A DNA stretch of 64,000 nucleotides from a virus, in IMG/VR virus record IMGVR_UViG_3300032053_000047, positions 1-64,000 of that record; one strand, 5' to 3'. The notes under the pieces are model-generated. The model ran no database searches. It was not told the origin of the DNA and saw nothing but the letters and a program-made list of their open reading frames with translations. The position numbers and the translations under genes are program-made. Within the stretch, counting starts at the first letter, position 1. Each line of letters begins with the position of its first letter. This document shows, piece after piece, positions 48,289 to 55,397 of the stretch.

Positions 48289-48317
48289 CGAAAACGGAGG
48301 GGATCTGAAATTTGAAT

Positions 48318-48402
48318 CGGCAACGCCGACGGCAGGCTTGGCGCGGCTAGGCACGGCGAGGAATGGCCTGGCTAGGACCGGCTGGGCACGGCATGGGATG
48401 GT
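48318..48402 (+). repeat. 5-nt-period GGC-rich repeat, block 1
   Basis: GGC-type pentamers (GGCAC, GGCGA, GGCCT, GGCTA, GGCTG, GGCAT) follow one another with a 5-base period and drifting third to fifth bases. It fills most of the gap before the gene at 48424 and is preceded by TTGAATC. No ORF is supported in it. Confidence 0.65.
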
Positions 48403-48423
48403 TTACAAAATGGAGGAAACAAC

Positions 48424-49095
48424 GTGAAGAAGACAGAGGAAGCGGAAGCGGCACCAAAACAAAAGACGGTTTTAATTGAAAAGCCAAACATGGAAATCGG
48501 GCTTTTCCGTATCCGTGGAACGGCTCCTTATGTGCAACACCGTTTCGCCACGAAAGCCAAGGAAATGATGAAGGCGAAACAGGAAGCCGGATCAACGGCA
48601 GCAAAAGGCGCAAAGCGAGAAGCTAAAAACTTCATGGCAGAGTATGAGGCGGCGATGTACAAGATCGGCGCAAACGGGAAACCGGTGGAACATGGCATTC
48701 CCGCGCCTGCATTCCGTAACGCCATGATCTCGGCTTGCCGGGTTGTCGGCTTCCCTATGACGCGCGGCAAGTTGGCCGTGTTTGTGGAGGCCGATGCGTT
48801 CGATGAAAGCGACGGCACGCCCTTGGTGCGCATCATCAAAGGCAAACCCCACTGTACTGAAATGCCAGTGCGCCTCGAAACAGGCGTGATCGATATTAGG
48901 GTACGCCCGATGTGGGACGCGGGGTGGGAAGCCGAAGTGCGTATCCGATTCGATGCCGACATGTTCACGTTGGAAGACATCGGAAATCTGTTGTTCCGGG
49001 CGGGCGTGCAGGTAGGTATCGGTGAAGGACGGCCCGACAGCAAAAAGTCCTGCGGGATGGGCTGGGGGTTATTCGAGGTTGTCAAAAGCAAGTAG
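48424..49095 (+). CDS. Conserved phage protein, RAMP-like C-terminus
   Basis: A 223-residue protein of a phage family I know only as hypothetical: IRGTAPYVQHRFATKAKEMM near the start, GIPAPAFRNAMISACR, and a C-terminal glycine-rich GVQVGIGEGRPDSKKSCGMGWGLFEV. The last feature recalls the G-rich loop of RAMP/Cas7-like folds; that link is speculative. It begins the recombination/replication region and is followed by a second repeat block. Confidence 0.65.
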   Translation: MKKTEEAEAAPKQKTVLIEKPNMEIGLFRIRGTAPYVQHRFATKAKEMMKAKQEAGSTAAKGAKREAKNFMAEYEAAMYKIGANGKPVEHGIPAPAFRNAMISACRVVGFPMTRGKLAVFVEADAFDESDGTPLVRIIKGKPHCTEMPVRLETGVIDIRVRPMWDAGWEAEVRIRFDADMFTLEDIGNLLFRAGVQVGIGEGRPDSKKSCGMGWGLFEVVKSK

Positions 49096-49121
49096 CCGCC
49101 GCTGTGTGTGATAGTTGAATC

Positions 49122-49270
49122 AAGGCAGGCACGGCGGGGCCGGGCATGGCGGGGCTCAACGGGGTTCGGCTTGGCGCGACTTGGCGAGATAGGCTTGGCA
49201 GGCGCGGTTCGGCGGGGCGGGGCGGGGCGGGGCGGGGTATGGCACGGTTCGGCAAGGCATGGCAGGCATG
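49122..49270 (+). repeat. 5-nt-period GGC-rich repeat, block 2
   Basis: About 30 pentamer units of GGC type, including a perfect run of four CGGGG, lie between the genes at 48424 and 49311. It is preceded by AGTTGAATC. Same design as block 1, so the two blocks bracket one gene. Confidence 0.7.
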
Positions 49271-49310
49271 AAACGGTTGAGTGAGCGAAACGACGAAAGG
49301 ACAGAACGGA

Positions 49311-49763
49311 ATGGACAGTTCAGTGTTGGATGAACTTGAGATGATCCGCGTCAAAAGCGGCGGCGTGCTCAAGCCAGAAGATGTAGTCCAGCGGGCGAAG
49401 GGCAAAAGCAACCCGCTACACAAGTATTTCACATGGGATGATACGGCGGCGGCGCGTGAATACCGCCTGTGGCAGGCCCGTGAGTTAATCCGCGTTCATG
49501 TGCGTATCGAATCACCGGGGCAAACATTTCCAACCCGCGTGTACGTCAGTCTCGATGCCGACCGGCAAGATGCGGGCGGCGGGTATCGCCACATCGACGA
49601 CGTGTTAACCAATACAGACTTGCGCAGCCAACTACTTGACGAGGCCGACCGCGACTTCCGGTATTGGGAAGCCAAGTATTCACACTTGAAAGAACTCGCT
49701 GGCGTTATCGAATCAATGGATATGGTGCGGACAAGACGTAGCAAGAAATCCAAGGCGGCGTAA
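49311..49763 (+). CDS. Conserved phage protein
   Basis: A 150-residue protein with VKSGGVLKPEDVVQRAK, NPLHKYFTWDDTAAAREYRLWQAR and a helical C-terminus. It resembles a phage family whose members accompany the gene before it. AAAGGA lies upstream of ATG 49311. Function unknown; perhaps part of the recombination module. Confidence 0.65.
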   Translation: MDSSVLDELEMIRVKSGGVLKPEDVVQRAKGKSNPLHKYFTWDDTAAAREYRLWQARELIRVHVRIESPGQTFPTRVYVSLDADRQDAGGGYRHIDDVLTNTDLRSQLLDEADRDFRYWEAKYSHLKELAGVIESMDMVRTRRSKKSKAA

Positions 49764-49773
49764 CGGAGGCCAC

Positions 49774-50049
49774 ATGACGGCACGTAAGTGGAAACAGAAA
49801 CGGGCATTACAGCGGTTCGCGGAGGCGGTCCAGGCGCTACCCGGATTAGCCTTATGGGGAAAATGCAAAACGCTTGAAGACGTTCTGTATCGCGTTGCCC
49901 ATCCCGCTTGGCTGCCAATTGTAGATGCATGTACGGAAAGAACTGGTTTTGCGCCAATGGATGCGGCCAACATCGAATCCCGCAAGGATATTCGCTGGCT
50001 CTACCGGAGGTTACTTACCGCCTGCGGTGTTGATGCACGGCACGTATAG
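49774..50049 (+). CDS. Hypothetical protein
   Basis: A 91-residue basic helical protein with KWKQKRALQRFAEAVQAL at the N-terminus. GGAGG is upstream. Not recognised. Confidence 0.55.
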   Translation: MTARKWKQKRALQRFAEAVQALPGLALWGKCKTLEDVLYRVAHPAWLPIVDACTERTGFAPMDAANIESRKDIRWLYRRLLTACGVDARHV

Positions 50050-50058
50050 GAGAGGGGC

Positions 50059-50214
50059 ATGAAAACGGCGATAGTCGCGTGTAAATGCGCACACGCATGG
50101 CAGGACGCCCGTTACGGCGCACACAACCGCGTGCATAACTACTCCCCGAACAAAACTTCGCCGAAATGGGTTTGCACAGTATGTCGCGCTGAAAAACCAG
50201 CGCCTAATATTTAA
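50059..50214 (+). CDS. Small zinc-binding protein
   Basis: A 51-residue ORF with VACKCAHAWQD and WVCTVCRAEKP: CxCxH plus CxxC make a likely zinc site. GGAGAGGGGC precedes the ATG. No family assigned. Confidence 0.55.
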   Translation: MKTAIVACKCAHAWQDARYGAHNRVHNYSPNKTSPKWVCTVCRAEKPAPNI

Positions 50215-50229
50215 GAAAGGAGAGGAACT

Positions 50230-50463
50230 ATGAGACTAGAACTCTACGGCAGTGGACCACCGCAAGAGCAGGTGACACGGATTCGGGTGCGGCAAAATAC
50301 TGACGCCATCATTATTGACGCAGTTGATGCCAATGGCAACCAAGTAGAGCATGGACTTTTGTTCGAGTTGACACCTAAAGGCCTTGAATGTTTTTGCAAG
50401 GTTAATAAGACATTGGGATTTCCCCTTGAAGGTGCTGGTTATATCAAGGTCATTAACAAATAG
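50230..50463 (+). CDS. Hypothetical protein
   Basis: A 77-residue beta-rich protein (RIRVRQNTDAIIIDAVDANGN, then LLFELTPKGLECF). AAGGAGAGGA lies before the ATG. Last gene before the noncoding RNA region. Confidence 0.55.
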   Translation: MRLELYGSGPPQEQVTRIRVRQNTDAIIIDAVDANGNQVEHGLLFELTPKGLECFCKVNKTLGFPLEGAGYIKVINK

Positions 50464-50520
50464 CCTCCTTCCGCCGCGAGCCGGGGCGCGGAGTAGTACC
50501 CCGGCATAGAATTGAACTGT

Positions 50521-50593
50521 AGTCGTGTAGCGCAATAGGTAGAGCGCGGCGCTGTTAACGCCGAGGTTGTAGGTTCGAGTCCTACCGCGACTG
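50521..50593 (+). tRNA. tRNA-Asn (GUU)
   Basis: Acceptor AGTCGTG/CGCGACT, anticodon stem CGGCG/CGCCG with loop CTGTTAA (anticodon GUU), T-arm GTAGG, TTCGAGT, CCTAC. All standard apart from a mismatch in the D-stem. No CCA is encoded. TTGAAC lies three bases upstream of its 5' end. Confidence 0.85.
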
Positions 50594-50618
50594 TTAAAAG
50601 TTGAAGAACCGATCCCCG

Positions 50619-50716
50619 GTGTGCCGCTGGGCACGTTCATCCTCACCATCCAACCCAGTAGCCGATTCACTCAGATAGGGACGCGCCACCCTCGCGTCCC
50701 ATGCTCAGCGGCACAC
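50619..50716 (+). ncRNA. Structured RNA with 10-bp terminal stem
   Basis: GTGTGCCGCT (50619-50628) pairs perfectly with AGCGGCACAC (50707-50716). Inside, GGGACGCG/CGCGTCCC (50678-50700) forms an 8-bp hairpin with a 7-base loop. TTGAAG lies 12 bases before the 5' strand. There is no T-loop sequence, so it is not a normal tRNA. Unknown class. Confidence 0.5.
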
Positions 50717-50740
50717 TATAAAAATTGAATAGCTTTTTGA

Positions 50741-50802
50741 TGTGCTGGGAAATGGTATAGCGGAGTTTGATAGTAAACAGGTTTCGATTCCTGCCAGCAC
50801 AT
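50741..50802 (+). ncRNA. Minimal tRNA-like RNA (62 nt)
   Basis: TGTGCTG pairs perfectly with CAGCACA, and the flanks extend the helix to about 13 bp. A T-arm-like CAGG, TTTCGATT, CCTG is present but has one extra loop base. The middle has a GTTT/AAAC stem with a 6-base loop. It is about 12 nt shorter than a normal tRNA; no anticodon can be assigned with confidence. ATTGAATAG lies upstream. Confidence 0.5.
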
Positions 50803-50973
50803 CGAGTTTGCGAGGATGTCACCGGGATTACCCGATGGCATTTCCGCAAAGTGGCGTCACCTGCCGTGCTCCGTTTATGCCTAGGCTGAGCGAAGTGGTG
50901 AGGGAACGCCGCCAGACTAGGCGTGACTTAATGCCACGGTTCAGAGTAACCGAGGCGAAGAAATTGAATAGTT

Positions 50974-51167
50974 CTTGATGTGTTGCGGCGTGGTGGGACA
51001 CGCTAAAAGGCGGCAACGACCGGCTAGAACCACAAAGGGGTAGTGACCCTTTCGATTGTCGGTAAGTAGGTGAGCTACTTGTAAGACGAGCGCGGAAAGT
51101 GCCGATATTGACCCGCGCATGTGGAACCGAACAAACGGGCAGGTTCAAATCCTGCCAGCGCATCGAG
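50974..51167 (+). ncRNA. tRNA-capped RNA with a large insert
   Basis: CTTGATGTGTTG (50974-50985) pairs with CAGCGCATCGAG (51156-51167) using only wobbles as exceptions. A D-arm-like GCGTG/CACGC (50988-51003) and a canonical T-arm GCAGG, TTCAAAT, CCTGC (51139-51155) are in place. Between them are about 135 nt in place of the anticodon arm, with AAAGGG/CCCTTT, AAGTAG/CTACTT and GCGCGG/CCGCGC hairpins. tmRNA has a like plan, but none of its conserved 5' sequence is present. Confidence 0.5.
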
Positions 51168-51258
51168 TTTTTGCCCGCCGAATGAGGGCAGTAGAACGCG
51201 AGAGAGGAGGTGGTCCGCGAGACGGCTAAGCGGACCCCATGACACAGTTGAATCTGAT

Positions 51259-51360
51259 CTTTGGCGTGCTACCGGCTACCCTTGCGGAACATGCGCGAAC
51301 CCTGCGGACTGTCTAGACAGCGCCGTAGCAAGTATGCACTAACGGTTTAGCACACCAAAG
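51259..51360 (+). ncRNA. Structured RNA with 13-bp terminal stem
   Basis: CTTTGGCGTGCTA (51259-51271) pairs with TAGCACACCAAAG (51348-51360), one mismatch. A CTGT/ACAG palindrome sits in the middle. No T-loop. TTGAATC lies five bases upstream, and TTTTTG follows, so transcription could stop there. Confidence 0.5.
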
Positions 51361-51482
51361 TTTTTGCGGCCTGTGATGCCGCGAGCGGCGACACCAAGGA
51401 TTCAATCTAGCCGCATAGTGCGTGCGGTGCCGGGTTTGTGGAAACTTTCCCGGCACCGCCCTCCCCAACGAAAGGAGAACTA

Positions 51483-51839
51483 ATGTTCAGGTTAACGACA
51501 AACGACGATACTGTTGTGTTTCAGGTCCCGTGTGGAGAGGGAACTATCCGCTTTGAATGTTATTGCGGAAGCGGAGGCGCTGCATTAGTCGTTGCTAATG
51601 CACTTCGCAATGCCCATCCGGTTCTCTTCGACACCATTGAAACGGAACCCCATGTGTTAAAAAGTGAAGGGGATTGGCTACGTGAACGGTTACATGAAGT
51701 ACAGACGAAAATGGATCGTGCCGTGGCGGAGATACGCGATTTGGAGAAGATAGCGAAAAATACATCACCTATCCCTACACTTCAAGAATTTGGATTGTTT
51801 CGAGACGCCGTGTTCGCGGCGGTGAAAAGAATCGAATAG
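51483..51839 (+). CDS. Hypothetical protein within the RNA region
   Basis: A 118-residue protein with strands in the first 50 residues (TVVFQVPCGEGTIRFECYCG) and a coiled coil in the second half. AAAGGAGAA precedes ATG 51483. The only protein gene inside the 2-kb RNA region. Not recognised. Confidence 0.6.
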   Translation: MFRLTTNDDTVVFQVPCGEGTIRFECYCGSGGAALVVANALRNAHPVLFDTIETEPHVLKSEGDWLRERLHEVQTKMDRAVAEIRDLEKIAKNTSPIPTLQEFGLFRDAVFAAVKRIE

Positions 51840-51858
51840 TTACCAAAGTTGAATTCGT

Positions 51859-51947
51859 GGGCGAGTGGCGAAATTGGCAAACGCAGCGGACTTAAAATCC
51901 GCTACCCCGGCCAGGGGTTTTTGTAGGTTCGAGTCCTGCCTCGCCCA
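51859..51947 (+). tRNA. tRNA-Leu (UAA)
   Basis: Acceptor GGGCGAG/CTCGCCC, D-arm GCG...CGC, anticodon stem GCGGA/TCCGC with loop CTTAAAA (anticodon UAA), a long variable arm (CCCC...GGGG) as expected for Leu, and T-arm GTAGG, TTCGAGT, CCTGC. 89 nt; CCA not encoded. TTGAAT ends four bases before the mature 5' end. Confidence 0.9.
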
Positions 51948-52017
51948 TCTTATGAATTATTAAACTATTAGGTTTTGGCTAATAGTTGCCCCGGAGAGTA
52001 CGGGTATACAGTTGAAT

Positions 52018-52362
52018 ATTTTTAGGTGTGCTGTGGCCGAAGGAATGCGTGACGGGCGCGAGAAATCGCGTTGGTAGTGCGACGACGGCCCCAACGGTCG
52101 GCTCAATGATGGAGTAAGGAACAAACCCCTAGAGCAGCAAGCAGGTCAGCCGGGCGCGGGTGATTTTACCCGTAATGACAGTACAGGCCGAGATAATCGC
52201 CTGATAGCCATAGTATACCGATTTCCCAGCAGCGACCTTGCGGGGCCGTGCGGTGACATGGCGTAGCTCTCCCATAGAGAACGTCATGGCATCGTTACAT
52301 CAACCCGTTCCGGTTCTATCACGGCTGAGGCCGGACGCCGCTCGGATAACAGTTGACGGGTA
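52018..52362 (+). ncRNA. Long structured noncoding RNA candidate
   Basis: No ORF is supported here. After TTGAATA (52012) comes GTGTGCTGTGGCCGAAGG, which looks like the 5' half of a class II tRNA. Then follow a CGCGA-GAAA-TCGCG hairpin, CGGGT/ACCCG, and TCTC/GAGA hairpins. It might be one RNA with the element at 52363-52476. Large phage RNAs such as GOLLD and ROOL also lie near tRNAs, but I cannot match their cores by eye. Confidence 0.4.
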
Positions 52363-52476
52363 TCGGCGGATGTCCCAATGGCACTGTCCAGGAACAGTGG
52401 TCGGGCTTCGTGCGGTGCGTCCCTGGCGGGTGCGTGGGGTTCGATTCCCCAACGCACAGAATGCAGCATCCGCCGA
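52363..52476 (+). ncRNA. tRNA-like RNA with 10-bp terminal stem and T-arm
   Basis: TCGGCGGATG (52363-52372) pairs perfectly with CATCCGCCGA (52467-52476). Inside are CACTGT/ACAGTG and a canonical T-arm TGGGG, TTCGATT, CCCCA followed by ACGCACA. GTTGAC lies ten bases upstream. The T-arm is thus buried within a larger closed structure. GTTTT follows the terminal stem. Confidence 0.45.
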
Positions 52477-52538
52477 GTTTTAGCGATGCCAAGGAGCGGG
52501 TCAACAGCGGCCCGCCCCCGCAAAGAAAGGAAAATGAT

Positions 52539-52769
52539 ATGAAAATCGTAGACAATAGAATCACTAAAACATCAATAATGGTAAATTCAGAAGATATTAA
52601 AGTGGGCATATATTTTATGGGACGCATCAATGAATGTAACGGCCTTTTCTTGCGTATCTATGAGGGAGTCGTATTTATCGATGATCCGGCCTATACGTGG
52701 AATGGATCGTGTGATGTAAGTGAGTACGAGCCTATCGAGGTCGAGATCCACATTGAACGGAACCCGTAA
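52539..52769 (+). CDS. Hypothetical protein
   Basis: A 76-residue beta-rich protein. AAAGGA precedes ATG 52539; the longer frame from 52353 runs through the RNA element and is rejected. Not recognised. Confidence 0.55.
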   Translation: MKIVDNRITKTSIMVNSEDIKVGIYFMGRINECNGLFLRIYEGVVFIDDPAYTWNGSCDVSEYEPIEVEIHIERNP

Positions 52770-52897
52770 TGGCTAACTTCACGCGCCAGATCCGCCTGAA
52801 GCGTAGGCGTAGTAAACCTAAATTCAGAGGTACGAAAGCGGGCAAAGAATCGGGTTACACACGGGCGGTTAAACGGGCGTTTGGAGGAACGCGGTAA
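52769..52897 (+). CDS. Small very basic protein
   Basis: A 42-residue ORF, about 40% Arg/Lys (IRLKRRRSKPKFRGTKAGK), sharing one base with stop and start of its neighbours (TAATG on both sides). Charge suggests nucleic-acid binding. Confidence 0.5.
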   Translation: MANFTRQIRLKRRRSKPKFRGTKAGKESGYTRAVKRAFGGTR

Positions 52898-53094
52898 TGG
52901 CAGAGTTCATATCAAAAAGCGAGATTTTAGAAGCTATCAAAAGCGCACGAGCGACAATGCGGTCCGCAGATGAAGCCGCGAACGACATGGCTATCCTACT
53001 GATTGGTAGATTGCATCATGTTGGCTCATATGCCCTGAACGAGCTAAAGCACGAACTTGCGCGGTACAACATGCATACGCAGATGTGGATATGA
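52897..53094 (+). CDS. Hypothetical helical protein
   Basis: A 65-residue, fully helical-looking protein (EILEAIKSARATMRSADEAA...). TAATG junction upstream, ATGA junction downstream. GGAGGAAC precedes the ATG. Not recognised. Confidence 0.55.
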   Translation: MAEFISKSEILEAIKSARATMRSADEAANDMAILLIGRLHHVGSYALNELKHELARYNMHTQMWI

Positions 53095-53351
53095 CAACCC
53101 CACGCCCGATCTTCGCCAAGACGATCAAACCGGATAACCCGCCCCGGTCCACGCGCATCGCAGCCAGCCACTACCATTTTCAGGGCGCATACTACGACGC
53201 CGATCCTATCCACCAACCTGACAAACCCACCCGCAAACGCCCACCCGATTACGATTATGACCGCCGCTGTACCGGGTGTGGCAAAGTGCCCGAATGTTGC
53301 GAATGTGATGAGGAAGACGCACGAAACTACCGGGAAAGGCACGGATTATGA
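53091..53351 (+). CDS. Small Cys-rich protein
   Basis: An 86-residue protein with a Pro-rich N-terminus and a C-terminal RRCTGCGKVPECCECDEED zinc cluster. The ATG at 53091 overlaps the previous stop. Not recognised. Confidence 0.55.
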   Translation: MTTPRPIFAKTIKPDNPPRSTRIAASHYHFQGAYYDADPIHQPDKPTRKRPPDYDYDRRCTGCGKVPECCECDEEDARNYRERHGL

Positions 53352-53599
53352 ACCAGACCATCAAAGAGGGTCTCGACCGCTATACACAACACCATGTACA
53401 AACAGGTTCGTTTCTACGGGCTGTGCTTGAAAACGATCTCAGAGACGCCGTGTGTAGGGCTGATGATGACAATATGCGTGATCTGCGGGAGATCGTCATG
53501 TACGTATACTGGGAACTACCGGGCCAGTGTTGGGGATCGCCTGAACTTGTCCGGGCATGGCTTGCACAGAAACCGGCGACAGCGGAAGCAACAGTATGA
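53348..53599 (+). CDS. Conserved small phage protein
   Basis: An 83-residue helical protein with GSFLRAVLENDLRDAVCRADDDN and a W-containing end (ELPGQCWGSPELVRAWL). It belongs to a small-protein type I recognise from many phage early regions (pattern LRAVL.NDL..A..RAD), always without known function. Confidence 0.6.
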   Translation: MNQTIKEGLDRYTQHHVQTGSFLRAVLENDLRDAVCRADDDNMRDLREIVMYVYWELPGQCWGSPELVRAWLAQKPATAEATV

Positions 53600-53799
53600 T
53601 CACCGAGCGCCACTTAGCTCTAACTGAAATAATGATCGCCATTCTTGAGGAAATGACTCGCGTATGCGGTGCGCTATCACCACTGGCGTGCAAATATTAC
53701 GCGACCCTGGAGGGCTGTTACACTGGTATTGCGCATAGCCGCGCAGTCGAGGTTCTGCATGTGCGGAACTGTGGCGGTGCTACGGGGTGTACTGAATGA
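53596..53799 (+). CDS. Hypothetical protein
   Basis: A 67-residue ORF with an ATGA overlap on the preceding gene. N-terminal helix, three cysteines. Not recognised. Confidence 0.5.
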   Translation: MITERHLALTEIMIAILEEMTRVCGALSPLACKYYATLEGCYTGIAHSRAVEVLHVRNCGGATGCTE

Positions 53800-53868
53800 A
53801 CTGAAACGGGTCGCCAGTGCGGGCACCGCGCTAGCGGATACAACGAAGACAACGAAGGGAGACTCGGA

Positions 53869-54819
53869 ATGGGAACTGAATTAGTAGCACAAAATGAACG
53901 TGATCTCGCAACTCGCTCAGACGTATGCCATATGCTGAGCGTTGCCGAGGTCAAGGCGCAAATGGATGCACTTGAAGAACTCATGCGTATCTGCCTGAAA
54001 AAGGGCGATCTTGCCAAGGGCAATGAGGGCGATTACTACACGTTGCCCGGTGGCAAAAAGCCCTGTCTAAGTAAGGCGGGCGCACAAAAAGTAGCGACGA
54101 TGTTTCGCTTTGCCGCATCCTACCCGATCATCGAAGATCTGAGCACAGCGAATGAATCGCGGTATCGCGTCCTGTGCCGCCTCACCCGGCCCGATGGTTT
54201 ATTCGTTGGCGAACAATGGGGCGAGGCCAGTTCGGCGGAATCAAAAAATCGGTGGCGTAAGGCGCTCGATGACGAAGAGTTTGACAGTTCACATGAAGAT
54301 GAGAAACGGATCGTAAAACGCAAGAACCAAAACGGCGACGTGTACGAAGTGAAGCAGATCATGGTAAACCGCGCCGATAGTACAACGAACGTGTTGCCAA
54401 AGGCGCAGAAACGTGCCTACGTTCAAGTTGTGCTTGCCGCCTCGGGCGCGTCCTGCCTGTTTACGAGCGGCCTTGAACCGGATGATCCCGATTCTGCTGG
54501 TGATGGTAACGGCAAAGAGCCGCACAAACCGATTCAGAAACCCCAGGCGAAAAAGGAGTCCGCGCCCGCATCCGACAGTAGTGATATCAAAACGATCCAA
54601 GGCGTGGTTACGCGAGTAGCTGAAAAACCAACAGCCAAGGGTGGTACTCGCTTTGGTGTCTGCATTTTGGATGCATGGTACAACACATTTGATGACAAAA
54701 TCGCGGCAGTGTGCGCAAAGGGCGTGATCATCACGCTGGTCTATAAAGTCGGTCAGTACGGCAACGATATTGTATCGGCGGAAATATTCAACGAACAACC
54801 AGGCGAGGCGGCGGAATGA
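53869..54819 (+). CDS. Putative annealing-associated protein with OB-like C-terminus
   Basis: A 316-residue protein. The N-terminal two thirds follow a phage family found with recombination genes: LPGGKKPCLSKAGAQKVATMF, RYRVLCRLTRPDG, and the STTNVLPKAQKRAYVQVVLAASGAS segment. After a Pro/Lys linker, residues about 235-305 (IQGVVTRVAEKPT... VSAEIF) look like an OB fold. It lies directly before the exonuclease, as an annealing partner would. GAAGGGAG precedes the ATG. Confidence 0.55.
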   Translation: MGTELVAQNERDLATRSDVCHMLSVAEVKAQMDALEELMRICLKKGDLAKGNEGDYYTLPGGKKPCLSKAGAQKVATMFRFAASYPIIEDLSTANESRYRVLCRLTRPDGLFVGEQWGEASSAESKNRWRKALDDEEFDSSHEDEKRIVKRKNQNGDVYEVKQIMVNRADSTTNVLPKAQKRAYVQVVLAASGASCLFTSGLEPDDPDSAGDGNGKEPHKPIQKPQAKKESAPASDSSDIKTIQGVVTRVAEKPTAKGGTRFGVCILDAWYNTFDDKIAAVCAKGVIITLVYKVGQYGNDIVSAEIFNEQPGEAAE

Positions 54820-55397
54820 TCGTCTGTACCTCCGACCACACTTACGTTGATGATGCTACCGGGCGCACCTACCCCGGCGTCACGCAAATTATCTATGAGG
54901 CCGGACTCATGGGGTACATGCCCGGTGATGATTGGTACATGACGCGCGGTACGCTTGTTCATGAATGCACCGCCATGTGGGATTGCGGCATATTGTGGGA
55001 GGAGGCACTCGACCCCGCGCTGACCGGGTTTCTGGCGGCATGGAAACGATACCGGGCCGACACCGGGTTTACGCCCGCGCCGGACTTCATCGAGCGGATC
55101 TGTTTCGATCCGGTGTTGGGGTACGCGGGCACGATTGACCGTGATGGATTGGACATTAAAGCGGGTGTGCCCACCAAGTGGTTTTTGATTCAGGCTGCCG
55201 CCTACTGGCATTCGCCCGAGGTAAATAAGGGGCCGTGGCGAACGGTCTTTCTCCGCGAAGAGGGTACCTATAAGGTCATCGTTTACAACCCGCAAGATTT
55301 GTATAGGGCATTTCAGGTGTTTACCGCCGCACTTACCCTATACGCATGGAAAGCCCAGAACGGGTTATTAACATCAAATCAAGGGGTTATATTGTGA
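54816..55397 (+). CDS. PD-(D/E)XK exonuclease
   Basis: A 193-residue nuclease of the RecB/Cas4-like type: GVTQIIYEAGL, RGTLVHECTAMWD, FDPVLGYAGTIDRDG (catalytic Asp), LDIKAG (D-x-K) and LIQAAAYWHS. It probably makes the single-stranded ends used by the annealing-like protein upstream, as lambda Exo does. The C-terminus abuts an HNH gene, which may have displaced a few residues. Confidence 0.75.
   Translation: MIVCTSDHTYVDDATGRTYPGVTQIIYEAGLMGYMPGDDWYMTRGTLVHECTAMWDCGILWEEALDPALTGFLAAWKRYRADTGFTPAPDFIERICFDPVLGYAGTIDRDGLDIKAGVPTKWFLIQAAAYWHSPEVNKGPWRTVFLREEGTYKVIVYNPQDLYRAFQVFTAALTLYAWKAQNGLLTSNQGVIL

Noticed and set aside
49082-49432. Minus-strand ORF with Pro/Arg/Ala five-residue periodicity
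   Set aside because: It is the complement of the 5-nt-period GGC repeat; periodicity comes from the DNA repeat, with no ribosome site.
50828-51163. Minus-strand ORF beginning near RWQDLNLP, and a like one at 50236-50670
   Set aside because: These are translations of the antisense strand of tRNA T-arms and acceptors, a well-known source of false ORFs.
50974-52476. A standard tmRNA
   Set aside because: The highly conserved tmRNA 5' sequence, tag ORF and resume codon could not be found, although the end structure is tRNA-like.
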